NCBI RefSeq assembly: GCF_030463565.1
Contig: NC_134656.1
Location: 67,001 to 131,000 of the forward strand
Origin: Pelecanus crispus
Taxonomy: Eukaryota > Chordata > Aves > Pelecaniformes > Pelecanidae
Reading direction: 5' to 3'
DNA length: 64,000 nucleotides
Both the position numbers and the translations under genes were made by a program. Positions 13,501 through 24,800 of the stretch are shown here, piece after piece. Within the stretch, counting starts at the first letter, position 1. The number at the start of each line of letters is the position of its first letter. The notes beneath the pieces are model-generated. The model worked only from the letters and a program-made list of their open reading frames with translations, did not search any database and was not told where the DNA came from.

Positions 13501-16500
13501 GAGGCTCTGTTCATCTTAAGCACAGACACTACGTTCTGCTGGCTTGTCTCTAGCAGTCACGGAAAATAAGAGATGCACGTTAACTTTTGAGGATAATTTT
13601 CATGGTTCTCTCTGACAGGCTCTAAAAAAGAAAGAGATATTTTTAAAAAAGCCCGGAAGAAGCTGGGACTTGAGGATAAATTTGATCCTACAGCACCGAC
13701 ACCACAGGAAATTGATCAAAAGCCTGACATCTCAGGGAAGTTCAAGGTGGCTGGTCCTTTAGAAGTTGGCAAAGACCTCGATCTAATTCTGGTTCTTGCA
13801 AACTTACAGTCTGATGCTAAGGCTGTTAATGTAAATATGACTGCTTGGAGCACTGTGTACACTAGAAGACCAGTTCACGAGATCTGGAAGGACTCCATAT
13901 CTGTCACTCTGTCTCCTGAGGAAGGTAATGTTTCAAATAACTTTTAATCATAATTGTGTAATTGTTTTATCAGTAAATGGGCGTTAGAAGCTGGTCAACT
14001 TGGGGGAAAAAGCTCTAACAAACTGCAATCTATGCAGAAAAGGCTGAAAAAAAGTTACATTGCACTTATAAACATACTAAAAAGGCATGCTTCACACCAT
14101 AATTTCCTTATTCTAATAAGTACTATTCACATTCTGGAAATGTATCTCAGGAGTGAAAAGAAGATGGTGAGCAAACACAAAGTTTCATTTAACGGAAGTT
14201 GCATAAAAAAAGATAAAGACAATATAAAAGCATAGCAATCAACTCCAACTAAATGTGTTCTGGTCAGTTACAAGGGGCCTTACTGAAAGGTAACAGGACG
14301 TGGCTAACAGCAGAAACAAGAAACCTGATCCATTAGCATATTAGAATGGAATTAAAGTGTGAGGAATAGAAATAGCCCGCTAAGCTCCACAGAAAAGAAG
14401 GTTTGCATCGAAGAACTGTTGAGGAGTAAATGACCTCAGATTTTTAAAAATTTTTTTTTCCAGATGGAGTTTGATAACCTTATAGAAGAAATTCTCTACC
14501 TAAATTTGAGTATTGTTGGAAAGATGAAATTAAGTTACCATTAGAAGCTTGGGATAATAGATACATCAGCATCTCTCAAGTGAACTGAAAGATTATTGAT
14601 TCACAACTGATACTATATTGTATTAATCTTAGGCTTCGCATCACTAGTGAGAAGCAGAAATAATATTTCATTTCTTTAATGTGTAATTTGACTTTTGGAG
14701 TTGGGATCTATCCGCTTCCTCTAAAGCATTAGGAACTGGACTCTCGGTGAAGACAGAGTTTGTATGCTTAATGGCATTACAGTCACGCAGGCACCTTGTG
14801 GCGTCTTGTGCTCACACAGGCTGCGTTAAACCAGTGGCTGAATTTAGAGTCAGCAGGAAGGTTCTTCCCCAGATCTGATGGAAGGGACCATTTACAGAGA
14901 TTTTTGCCCTCTTCTGGCGGTATGCTGTGTTTGCTAGGATTTGTAGTTAACAAATCTGTTGCAACTGGAGGAATCTAGGACATGCACATTGCCCCCGTTT
15001 TCTTGCTTACTTTTGTGGGACTTTGCACTGGTGACTTGTTATCTTTTCTTGTGTTTTTCATCTGCTGTATACTACTGGAAAGTATTTTGTGGCTCACAGT
15101 GTTGGCATGCAGCACAGCTACTCTACAGTTCTTCTGAACTTGATGTTTATTGTATGAACGGCCAAAAATGTGGAATTGCCTGGATTCAGACACAGAGGAA
15201 ATCCCTTCCCATCCCGTATTCCTTGATTTGGATTACAGCATGGAAACTACTGTAAAAACACATGATAATAAAAAGCTAGGGCTAAAAAAGATAAAAGAAA
15301 TGTAAAGACATCATTCAGCTCGTCTCAGTATATTGTGAGCAAATACAACTGATGAGGCCTATCAGAGTATGTCCCATAACAAATGGAGTGGCACTGGTAA
15401 ACTCCTTGAACTCTAGCTCTCTCTTATATTTCAGAGCAATTGGGAGGCAAATAAGCCAGGCAATATGGTAGTAGGGAATGGAAGAGGGGTAACATAGAAG
15501 AAGTCACTCTCTTTACAGCAAACTGATAGATTTGCATGAATTGAGTTTGGCAGCGATGGTTGAAGGCTGTCCCAGACGCAGCATAAAAGGAAAATACTAA
15601 TACTAGGTATAAAACTCTGCGGGCTTATAAAAGCTTATGCGTATCAATTCCTTTTTTTTCCTTCTTCTTCCAGAGAAACAATTTCCAGTTAAGATAAAGT
15701 ATACTGAATATCAACAGCAGTTAACTACAGACAAGACAATCCAGGTAACAGCTTTATGTCATGTAGAAGGTGGGATTCAAGTGCTTGTGCAAAGAGACAT
15801 CACCCTGGACAGTCCTGCCATCGACGTACAGGTAAATTGCTGTCCCTTTGCTCTAACTGCAGTGGTAGAGAAAGGGGAAGATGAGCTCTTATATGCACTT
15901 TCTTCCCCAAGAGAGATGTTCTGCACACATTCTGCCACGGTCTATCACAGCATCTCATAGTATCTCCTCTTCTGATGACTGAGAAGGCTCGGATAGAAAA
16001 GAATACCGAGAACCCGGCCTTTCAAGTGTTTTCTTTGCACAGGTACTTGGTGAAGCAAAAGTGAATAAAGAAGTGGATGTGGAAGTGATATTTACCAATC
16101 CTATTGATACGGAAGTGACAGACTGTGTGCTGCAGGTAGAAGGCAATGACCTGCTCAGAGGAATCCTTGAGATAAAGTAAGTACGAGAAATGCCTCCTTC
16201 CCACTATTAAAGATACGTGAGCAAGAACGTAGGCATGGATGACTTGGAACCAAGCAGTGTGATGAGACAGCATTTTCTTCTTGCTGTAACTTGGGAGGCC
16301 AGTTAACGTAACATCTTGTAATGAAGCACACAGCTTTGAACCAGCTCTTCAACTAAGCTAGGCTTTGGCTCCATAGTTTGGAAAGTCAAATAATTGCTGT
16401 CATAATTGGACAGAACTTGTTTTCCTGCCTATCTAGCAGGACCCCACAGTTCCAGCAAAAAATACATGCTTACCCACGCAGTAAATTTTGCTGAGGCTGT

Positions 16501-18310
16501 CTATGCTGCTAGGGCCAGACAGGTTGAACCTTCTTGTTCCGATTATATGGCCAACAATAGGATACATGACTATTTCTGTCCATACTATACCCAAATTATA
16601 GCATATATTAACCAGGATTTCCCGCCCCCCCCCCCCCCCCCCCCCCCCCCCCTTTATTAAATTGACTGCAGGCGCCAATCCGGGTGTTCGGCCTTCTAAA
16701 CCATTTGCGTTTACATCGAACAGATAGACATACATATAAAAAGCAGATGCACCGGTGTCCCAGCTTTGGGAACAAAAATGAACACAGATTGTTTAGACAC
16801 AGGTTGTGATCTCAAAGGGTGGTACCTCTGAAAAGTACAATCCCAAGTATGTTCCACGCATAGCTGTTCCAGACACAATAAATCACGACTAAGGAGGATA
16901 GACTAAAAGAACAGACTAAACCATGACCAGCAGCTACTCCTTAGATGACTGAATTCACTTTACTAAGGCCTGGAACTTGAACACAGCTGAAATCCATGAG
17001 GCAGGCAGGAAGAGAATAGGAAAAATGGTAGTTTCCAAAAATAGAAGTTTCCAATAGAAGTTTGGGTTGGGTTTTTTTAACTAAAAAAAAAAGTTTTTCC
17101 AAAACAAGAACTACAGGTACTCTGATTTTCAAGCTCTGCTTTCAGAACTCTACAAAATACTTATGTTAGGAGATTAATAAACAGAGTCAAGAAAATATTA
17201 GATGGTGTTGAGGGTTGAGGTGGTGAATGAGAAGACTGGAATAAAATAGGTTCCTTTTACTATAAACCCCAGTATCCTATTTTTATGCTTTGATAGTTTT
17301 GTATCCCATCTTGCTCTTTTTCCCTTCAGTATTTCACAACTGAAACAGAAAGGGTAAATTTTCAGACCGTCCCCCACTTTGTACATATAGAAAATTGCAC
17401 ACAAATTTCGACAAATGCTAGTAAATGCAGTTATTTGTAATAAATACCTGGGATGTGGAAGTGTGCTCTTTAACTGAATACACACACAGAGACAAGCACA
17501 AACAAACAAACATACACAGCAACTTAACACTGCCATTTGCACTTGAGCAACTAGGAATGGTCTATGCCATAATTTATAAGCTCTCCCGAGGGAATTTAGC
17601 AACCTCACGTTGTCTATCACATACAACTTTATCCTCAGGCAAGACAAGACAAGACAATATGACAGGGTAAGGGTGTTCCAGAAAACCATAAACATTAGTT
17701 TCCAAGAATTACAAAATATACTGGTTTAAAACATTTTAACTTCTATTCAGAATTTCCTGCTGTGTAAACAGCGAAGTTTTCTTGGTGCTATAATCTATTT
17801 CAATTCAGGAGTTTGTATTAACATTCTTCATGGTCTCAGATTATTCTCTTTTAATGATTCAGTGATGTGTCTCACACCCTCTGTTCCGCATCAAGTTTCA
17901 TCTCATACGATACTAGCATGTCCCCCTTTGTGTGCTTATCTGGGTCACTGCATAATGTATTTGTGAGAGACCTTAACGCATGGGTTTGAGTATTTAAATA
18001 CATATCAGATAGCCAAGTCCATTATGGTCTTTTCATGGCCATCCTACACTGAACTGATAGGAATTCTTACTTAAGATGAGAGATGGTTAGTGAAGAAACT
18101 CAAGCACGATGCATAAGCCTGTTTTCAGCTTTTATCTTTCCCTGTTTGTTTCCTATTTTTAGCATACCACCGCTGAAAGCCAGTGAGAAATCCAGTACAA
18201 AGTTTAAACTCACCCCATTTGAGACGGGTCCCAAACATCTACTTGTTAATTTCTCCTGTGATAAATTTGCAGATATCAAGACCTTTAAGAGGGTGAATGT
18301 GATTGACTAA
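4575..18310 (+). CDS. TGM3: Transglutaminase 3 (protein-glutamine gamma-glutamyltransferase E), 13 coding exons
   Basis: The enzyme is Ca2+-dependent and forms isopeptide bonds between glutamine and lysine side chains; in mammals it is a cytosolic zymogen of cornifying epithelia and hair follicle. Coding exons read as 4575-4584 (candidate), 6486-6653, 6955-7197, 7749-7867, 8370-8498, 9974-10151, 10313-10448, 11368-11471, 11943-12188, 13619-13924, 15674-15831, 16043-16176 and 18163-18310. All introns are GT-AG, and the total is about 692 aa against 693 in human TGM3. Visible parts are the N-terminal beta-sandwich (about 1-140), the catalytic core with C273 (YGQCWVFA), H331 (NFHVW), D354 ([10 protein letters not shown]) and tunnel tryptophans W237 and W328, then two beta-barrels (about 485-692). 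TGM3-type stretches include [24 protein letters not shown] and NWKKSGF. Exon 1 (ATGGGCCAAG then GTGAGC) was chosen because exon 2 needs one preceding base of phase; a TTTTAAA lies about 100 bp upstream at 4468. The start is the weakest part of the model. Confidence 0.92.
6283..6321 (+). repeat. (TC)n followed by A24 tract
   Basis: A short TC microsatellite runs straight into about 24 A in intron 1 of TGM3, some 165 bp before the exon 2 acceptor. It is a simple repeat; no retroelement body was recognised next to it. Confidence 0.85.
8720..9620 (-). mobile_element. CR1 LINE fragment in TGM3 intron 5
   Basis: Read on + the piece has the order of an antisense CR1 3' part: GGGACCAGTCCCCTGGAGGTC, a decayed 'feature fell on the deep side' segment, then a CCCTCCTGGGCCCTCTTCAGC region and a Pro/Ala-rich open stretch corresponding to the reverse-transcriptase C-terminal part. 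It is moderately diverged and truncated at its 5' end, as is usual for CR1. Edges are approximate. Confidence 0.65.
10848..10872 (+). repeat. T25 homopolymer in TGM3 intron 7
   Basis: This is a run of 25 T with no retroelement body recognised on either side. Its length is probably polymorphic. Confidence 0.85.
12772..13291 (+). mobile_element. Solo LTR of an avian endogenous retrovirus (older copy), TGM3 intron 9
   Basis: The element starts TGTACTGGCTCTGGCTGGGA and ends AACCCACCACA, matching at both ends and in the GCTGACCCAAACTGACCGAA block the LTR at 52466-53000. Flanking pentamers CATTG and CAGTG look like a decayed 5-bp target duplication, which suggests an ERVL-type (class III) element. 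No internal retroviral region is present, so it is a solo LTR in sense with the host gene. It is clearly more diverged, hence older, than the 52-kb copy. Confidence 0.75.
16625..16652 (+). repeat. C28 homopolymer in TGM3 intron 12
   Basis: There are 28 consecutive C, preceded by CCCG. The opposite strand is poly-G and could form a quadruplex. Length should be treated with caution because such runs are poorly resolved by sequencing. Confidence 0.9.
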
Positions 18311-18323
18311 CATGAAGATATAT

Positions 18324-18484
18324 AATAAATGGTGTGCATGTGTATAAATTGAACAAAATGTCGCAAGAAATCTAGTATTTGTAAGAAAACAATGAGAAAA
18401 CAAGCAAAACAAAATCCTTACTTCCTTTGATAAGGGATTACCAACGTCATATCATTAAAATTTTACATTGTAATTTTAAATAAA
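18324..18484 (+). terminator. TGM3: TGM3 3' end: two AATAAA poly(A) signals
   Basis: AATAAA occurs at 18324-18329, only 14 nt after the TAA stop, and again at 18479-18484. The second would give a more usual 3' UTR of about 190 nt. Which is used cannot be told from sequence. Confidence 0.5.
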
Positions 18485-18489
18485 CTGAG

Positions 18490-21400
18490 GAATAGTTGAT
18501 TCTTCATTTACTGTTGTGAGTATCCATGTTATTAAAAAGAGCATCTTACCTTTTATTTAGAGACTGTTTGTTTGACTTTTGTCTGGTTTTCTTTGCAAAT
18601 AATTCTTTCTGGCTACAGATATCTCGCACAAACATTCATAAACTCATTTTTACACATGCAAAGCTGTACACAGTGGACTTTCAAAGTGGTGTTTCTCCTT
18701 ACTGCAACCGTGACACTAGAAAGTAGCCAGGATGAGTGGCATGATTTATGTCATTTAGCTTTGTCTTTTTTGCTGCAAATTCTGCCCTGACATTTTTTCT
18801 TTTCTGGTAAATCACAGTGATTAAATGAGGCATAGGAAATGTTCAAAAGGAATTTGGGTGGTGTCCAATTTGAGAGCCATTTGACAAACACCTCGAGATA
18901 ATTGTCCAGCTCAACATACATGACATTTTGCTGTTATTTTGCACTTGCTGAAAGTCTTCTGTGGGAATCAAAGGGAGGGTAATCTTAAGTCTAAGGGTAT
19001 TTTAACTTGCGAAGAGTTAGGAATTCTTCACTACAGATTGTATGTCAGGAAGTCATCTTTCAAGAGTTAAAGTTTAGTAAAGCTTACTTAAACCCTTTAC
19101 GGGAGTATAGGGTACGGGACAAAAGCTGGGCTCCAGGAACAAGTGAACTAGGTGTAGGCCAGTGAGTGCATTGGTTTACGGCCAGTAATTGTACAACAGT
19201 AAGTCAATCTCTGACTGAAAATGATCTGCGTAGTTGAAGCGAATGGAAAGCCAAGCTACTGCTCTATTTCACTTCGGGCTGCTGGGCCAGGAAGCCAGTA
19301 AAATCTTTACACGTGCCTGGAGCCAGCTCTGTGCCTTCACTTCCACCACGCAGCACAGGGTACCTGTGACCTGCCACAGGGACTCCTCACTGTTACATGA
19401 GCAGCCCAAGCTCAGATTGGCTACAAACTCCTTTTGTCCTTGTAGCCTGCAAAATTGCTTTAGAAGGGCACTTGCAGCCACCTAGTTTTCCACTGCCAGT
19501 CACATGATGTCAGTATGAGACGATACTGGACATAAAATGAGATGAGCTACAGAGAGGCTGTACAAGCAGCTCACAGTGGCACCCTCTCTTCTTCTCCTGA
19601 TGTTCCCCAAGGCTCGCCAGAGCCAAAAGCTCTCATCATGTAGCCCAAACGGTAGAAATACAAGCTCGAGCATAGCCTTGGATTTAGAATGTGGATATAC
19701 GCTTAATACATTGTTTTTACGTCGCTTGTATGCGTGAGAACAACCAGACTATGCTAAAGTCAAGTGAATTGCACTAGCAGAAGTGAGAGAAGCGTGTAAA
19801 TGGGACCTCTAGGGGAATTAAAGGAAGGCAACACCCTTCCCCTGCAACACTTCACAGGCACATGAAGTTAGTGTGTCTAATTACACGTGTGCCTACTTGG
19901 ATACAGATTCACAGAAGGGATTCTGCAGCGTTTTTGTGGAAGTTACATTGATCTCTTTCTAGTAAAGAGTGGCAACAATAGAAGTGTAAGGTGCAATACG
20001 GTTACCCTCAGGATATGATAGTGCAATACTTGAACAGACAGAATTATTAAGGAGATGAATGAAATAAAAGAGTATGTTTTTCTCTGAAAGTTAGCTAACT
20101 GCACTGCCATTTCAAGGCTCTGAAACAAGGGAAAAGGAGGAACAAAATATTTGGAACCATTTTTGGATGATGGGTGGGTGGAATTGAGCTAGGAAAAACA
20201 CCTGCCACAATGCTACGTCATTAGTCACTTAGGAACCATGACCACTGCATTCCAAAGGGATTACAACAGCAGCTGTTGATGCTTTGCTGTGGTGAAGGTG
20301 TGCACTGGTAGGTGCCAGTTTGGGATGTAGGTCAGTCCGAGAGAGAGGTTCTGGTGGCTTGGTGAACACCGCTGTGGGCGTGTCATACAGAGGTAAAGGA
20401 GGTGGTTGCAGCCAAGACAGAAAAAGTGTTCTGAAATTTAATTACTTATGTGAGTAGCAAGGAAGAAGAGAGGAAATAGCCATGCTCCAGTGGGAGTAAT
20501 GTGTAACGTCTGAAGCAATCACTATAAGTACTGAATGACTGAACTTAAGAACTGGTCGATGCGGTTTGTCACTAGGGCTCTGTATGAAGATCAGGTAACA
20601 TCACAGGCTTGTGGCTCTTATGGTTTCCAAGGAATATGAATTAAGGAAAAGAGAAAAAGACCAACTAAAGTAGCTCTGAACAGCAATCAAATCTATTTGA
20701 GGTGATTCCTGGAACAAGTTTTGACAGCCTGAACATCCTGGAAACTTCCAAGAGGAGGAAGAACCTCGGAATTATAATGTAAGTGGAGATATACCATACC
20801 AGATATACTGCTGCCAAGTGTGAAAAGTTTTAGTGTTTTTCTTTCAGGGTAGGGCTAGCACGAATGTCATATAAGTAAGTACTCTTTTAGTCTTTGTGGT
20901 ATCAAACAAAGTTTCTCAAAAAGGTGCAAGAAGCCAATTTTGGGGGGTAAAATCAACCTTAGAAACAGCTGTTGAAGCTTAATTTCTGCTTCTTTTTCTT
21001 TCTTTTTTTTTTTTTCTTTGTAACTTAAAATTCTGGCTAATTTATTTTTTAAGCCTTTACTGAGAGCTAAAACATGATCAGTGGAGCTGCAGAATCTTAA
21101 ACAGATAAATATTCCTCCCCACAACAATGTCGCTTTATTACCTGTACCCTTTTAAGCGAGGGTATGAAAATAAATATATTCACAATTGTGAAGATAGGCA
21201 CGCTTAGAGTTTGCACTGATATAAACTACTCATGGTTAATAGTTTGGGGGTTCTTTTGAAATAAAACTTTTGCTGAAATAGTAGTATGGAGCTGGCTAAC
21301 GTAACAGGTAAACAGACATTTGTTTCTGGTGGGCGTTTATTATTTCACATAAGTCAGGAGGCATCGGAGATAATTTCTGCCCCCTCCCCCCCCCCCCCCC

Positions 21401-21700
21401 CCAACCCTCTAAAACCAACTCACAGCTGTTGAACAAAACCAGAAGTGATGTTAACCAATCTGGAAGTTAAGTAATCAGGAAATGCTCCTTTTTCCTTCAT
21501 ATGGCTTTTACGTCCCACCACACTCCTTGTTTCCTCATCCTTAACGATAACTTATTCATGGCACACCTATTATCCTTTGTAGGAAGTTGTTCTTGTCTTG
21601 GGATTCAAGGGAACGCACTTCCTCTGAGTAAATAATTTTGGTATCTCCTCCCATAATTACACCCACATTGAGTAGGAACATTGGCATTAGACATACATAT
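18490..21700. other. Spacer between TGM3 and the middle transglutaminase gene
   Basis: No exon-like or RNA-gene-like sequence was recognised. It contains a C17 run at 21386-21402. A TATAGAAA at about 21713-21720 lies 175 bp before the proposed first exon of the next gene and may be a weak promoter box, which is an inference only. Confidence 0.5.
21386..21402 (+). repeat. C17 homopolymer upstream of the middle gene
   Basis: A run of 17 C preceded by CCCCT lies about 500 bp upstream of the proposed first exon. The opposite strand is G-rich and quadruplex-capable. Confidence 0.85.
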
Positions 21701-21894
21701 ATTATAGAAACTAGTTAATTCGTTTGACAAGTCTACAGGTATTAATAACAACTGCTAAGTACCTCTCCCTTCTCTCAAATTTCAGCTGACAGCACGAAAA
21801 GATTGCTGGGTTTTTTTCTTTTTATGATTAATGTGACTTGGACGTCTTTGAAGAACAAAGTAGAAGTTGTATGCAGTTCTCATAAGCTGAGGGA

Positions 21895-24800
21895 ATGGCA
21901 GGTGAGTTCTGCGTGTCATTTGCTTCCCTTCAGCAGGTACTTTATTGAGGACTGTTTCCTTAAGATACATGCCCTGTAGGTATCTGCTCAGATCTCATCT
22001 GAAGGAAACTTTATATTGTAATTTGTTCTTGCACTTCATTTTCAAAGTTTTATTGTTGTTATTATTAAGACCTGTTTGAGAATAATTTTATAGCTAAGCA
22101 GAGGATATTTTGGGAGGAAAAAAAGAAAAGAAATTCGCATGACTTCAAAAGGCACCATGCAGAAGTCCATCTAAACCCTTTATTTTTTAAATGTTATTTC
22201 AGAGATGTGTTATGCTTTGTATTAACAAAATCAGTGTAATCCATCCTAATGGAGCTGTGAGCATGGAGCCTATAGATGGGAATTCAAAGACGCATTAAAA
22301 CCCTACCAAAGGAAAACAGTAATGACAGTATCTCTGCTTTTTAAAGTTTAAAATTAAGACGATTATGGAGCTGGGCAATTGCAAAGCAGGGTTCTCTCTT
22401 GTTTAATGATGAAACAAACGTTTTCAAATCTGTTTTTAAAATGTTGCTTTGCAGGGAAAGCAGCAGCCTACCACAGTTCACTGTTGTCCCAGATAGTCAC
22501 GCTAAAGATTCTCTTTTTCAGCCCATCAATGCTTCCTCACGTTACTTCTTTGTGGTCTTAGACTACAAAGAAAACAATTCTTCTTCCTTGAATTTAATTA
22601 TGGTACTTTTTTGCATAAGTTAGATTTTACTTTTACTTCTTCTTCAAAGTTGTAGTTTAATATACAGCTACACTGTTTCAGAGCTGACATTATTTCATTG
22701 CTATGCTATATGGTATGAGATAGACTTGGAAGCTTGTTTGCAGATCCCTACCATAATAGTGCAGGATGCCATAGGCCTTAATCCATCCTTTCCATCCCAC
22801 TCTTTTTTTTTGTTGTTACGGTTTTCTTTTGAATGCCCTTTAAAATGGTGGCAGTCATGTCTCCCCATCCTCTCACTCTTCTCCCCCAGCCTCACTGCAT
22901 TTATGATACTAGCATTAATAAAAGTGATTTGGAAGAATCTTCACCAAGGTATGTGCCCTGCTCATTTGCCAAAACTTGCAACACAATGCTCCAGGTGTAG
23001 TCTGTGGAGTCTCATAGTGCAGATATAAACACAAGAGGATGGTGCCTCTCAGAGCTCCCGAAGACAGTGTAACTGCTCAAGTTTGAGCATGGCAATAAAA
23101 CACGAACTACAGAGGGGAAAACAATCTTGCAAGGAAGATCATACACATACTTGCTTGCCAAAAAGGTAGTTTAGCATTTAAAGTGGCAAGAGCTACTTCA
23201 TGGGTTTTAAACCACAGACCATAATAACAGTATGTGTGCAGGAGGACACTTGATATTGGAGAACTCCAAGCACACTGTAAGTCATCAGAATTACTCTAGG
23301 ATATGAAGGTAGTGCCTACTAGAACAGGAATCCCAGTGGTCCATTTGTCACTTTGGACAGAGCTAAATTCAGATTGATTGCTTTGTCAAAAGCTCCAACT
23401 TATGTCCTCAAACACCTCTTGTTCATTCATACAAGACAGATGTTCTCTCACGATGCACCTTTCCCTACTCTTGGCCAAATGGCATCAGGATGTAAGCAGG
23501 AAAAGTAAGATGTCCTAATAGCCTTTTCTGAGGTCCTAAAAATATATATGTTGAAAATGTAGAGGGGCTACAGGCCACTTCATTTGGTGCTGACAATGAG
23601 ATGACACTGATTTGCCACTGCCAATTTTTTTCTAAGTCCAGTGATAAAACAGCATCCAGCACTGTATAGGAAGTATATAAGTCCTTGGTGTATGACAGCC
23701 CTGTAACAAAACCCAAGCATAAATTTCTATTATTGACTACTAGACTTAGTCACTTGAACGGAGCATCTGCTTTTTAGTTGTCCTTCCTCCAGTAAAAGAT
23801 AACCGCTCTTAGCAACCTTATCATGCCACTTACCAGCGAATGACTTCTTTCCATGCTGGCTGCTTCTTCATGTCTTGTCCTCTGTTTTACAGATCTGACA
23901 CCAACACATATCAGCTGGCAGCCATCAGCAAATGCAGGCACGCACCATACTGACAGATATGCCAACACCGAGTTGACTGTGAGGCGAGGACAAGCCTTCG
24001 CTATTACCCTGTACTTCAATAGACCAAAGCAGAGTGGGGAGAGCCTAGCATTTGTCACTGAAATAGGTAACACTCCCTTAGCTTAATCCATGTTCTCATA
24101 GAACTGTAATCTTTATCCCTTGTAGTTCTCCCCTTATTCTATTTAGAGATGCAGTTTTTCTTCATATATTTTTAATGCTTCCCCCCCAATGCACTCATTT
24201 CAAGTGTGAGGTTAATACTGAAACCACACTCTGGAATGGAAACCAATTACCCCTTCTTTCTGGCAGGACCATCCCCCTCAGAATCTCATCGTACAAAGGC
24301 TGTATTTAACCTCTCTGAGGCGGGGAGAAGTGGCTGGAGTGCTGTCCAAGGACCCAGCGAGTCCGGATATATGAACTTTACAATATCCAGCCCAGCCAAT
24401 GCTGTCATCGGACGATACAATCTTACCCTCCGGGTAACCTCAGGGAACAAGATCTTCTCCAGATTCCTGGGGCAGTTTGTGTTACTCTTCAACCCTTGGT
24501 GCCCAGGTAGGTACTAATGCTTTTGCTCTTGAACCTAACGGACCTATTTGCTTTCGTATCTGCATAGTGAGCTTGCTCCCTCAAGCTCTCTCTCTTTGGG
24601 TCACCAGCAATCTCAGCTATCTGTTCAGAGATCTGGATTTATTACATTAAAAAGCTGCTGCCGCCGCATGCCCCCCCCCCCCCGCCCCCCAAATGAAATG
24701 CGCTATATGCGGTGATATCACAGACTCTTTCTTCAGGAGTGAGCAGATCGCCCTTTGTGTAGACAAGGGCTGACTTTCATAAGTGCATGTATTTCTCAGA

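Noticed and set aside
16433-16735. Minus-strand frame with a poly-glycine run
   Set aside because: It is a translation artefact of the C28 homopolymer.
20167-20173. ATGATGG followed by GTGGGT as first exon of the middle gene
   Set aside because: The phase fits, but ATGGCAG/GTGAGT at 21895 has a better donor, the family-typical Met-Ala start and lies closer to exon 2.
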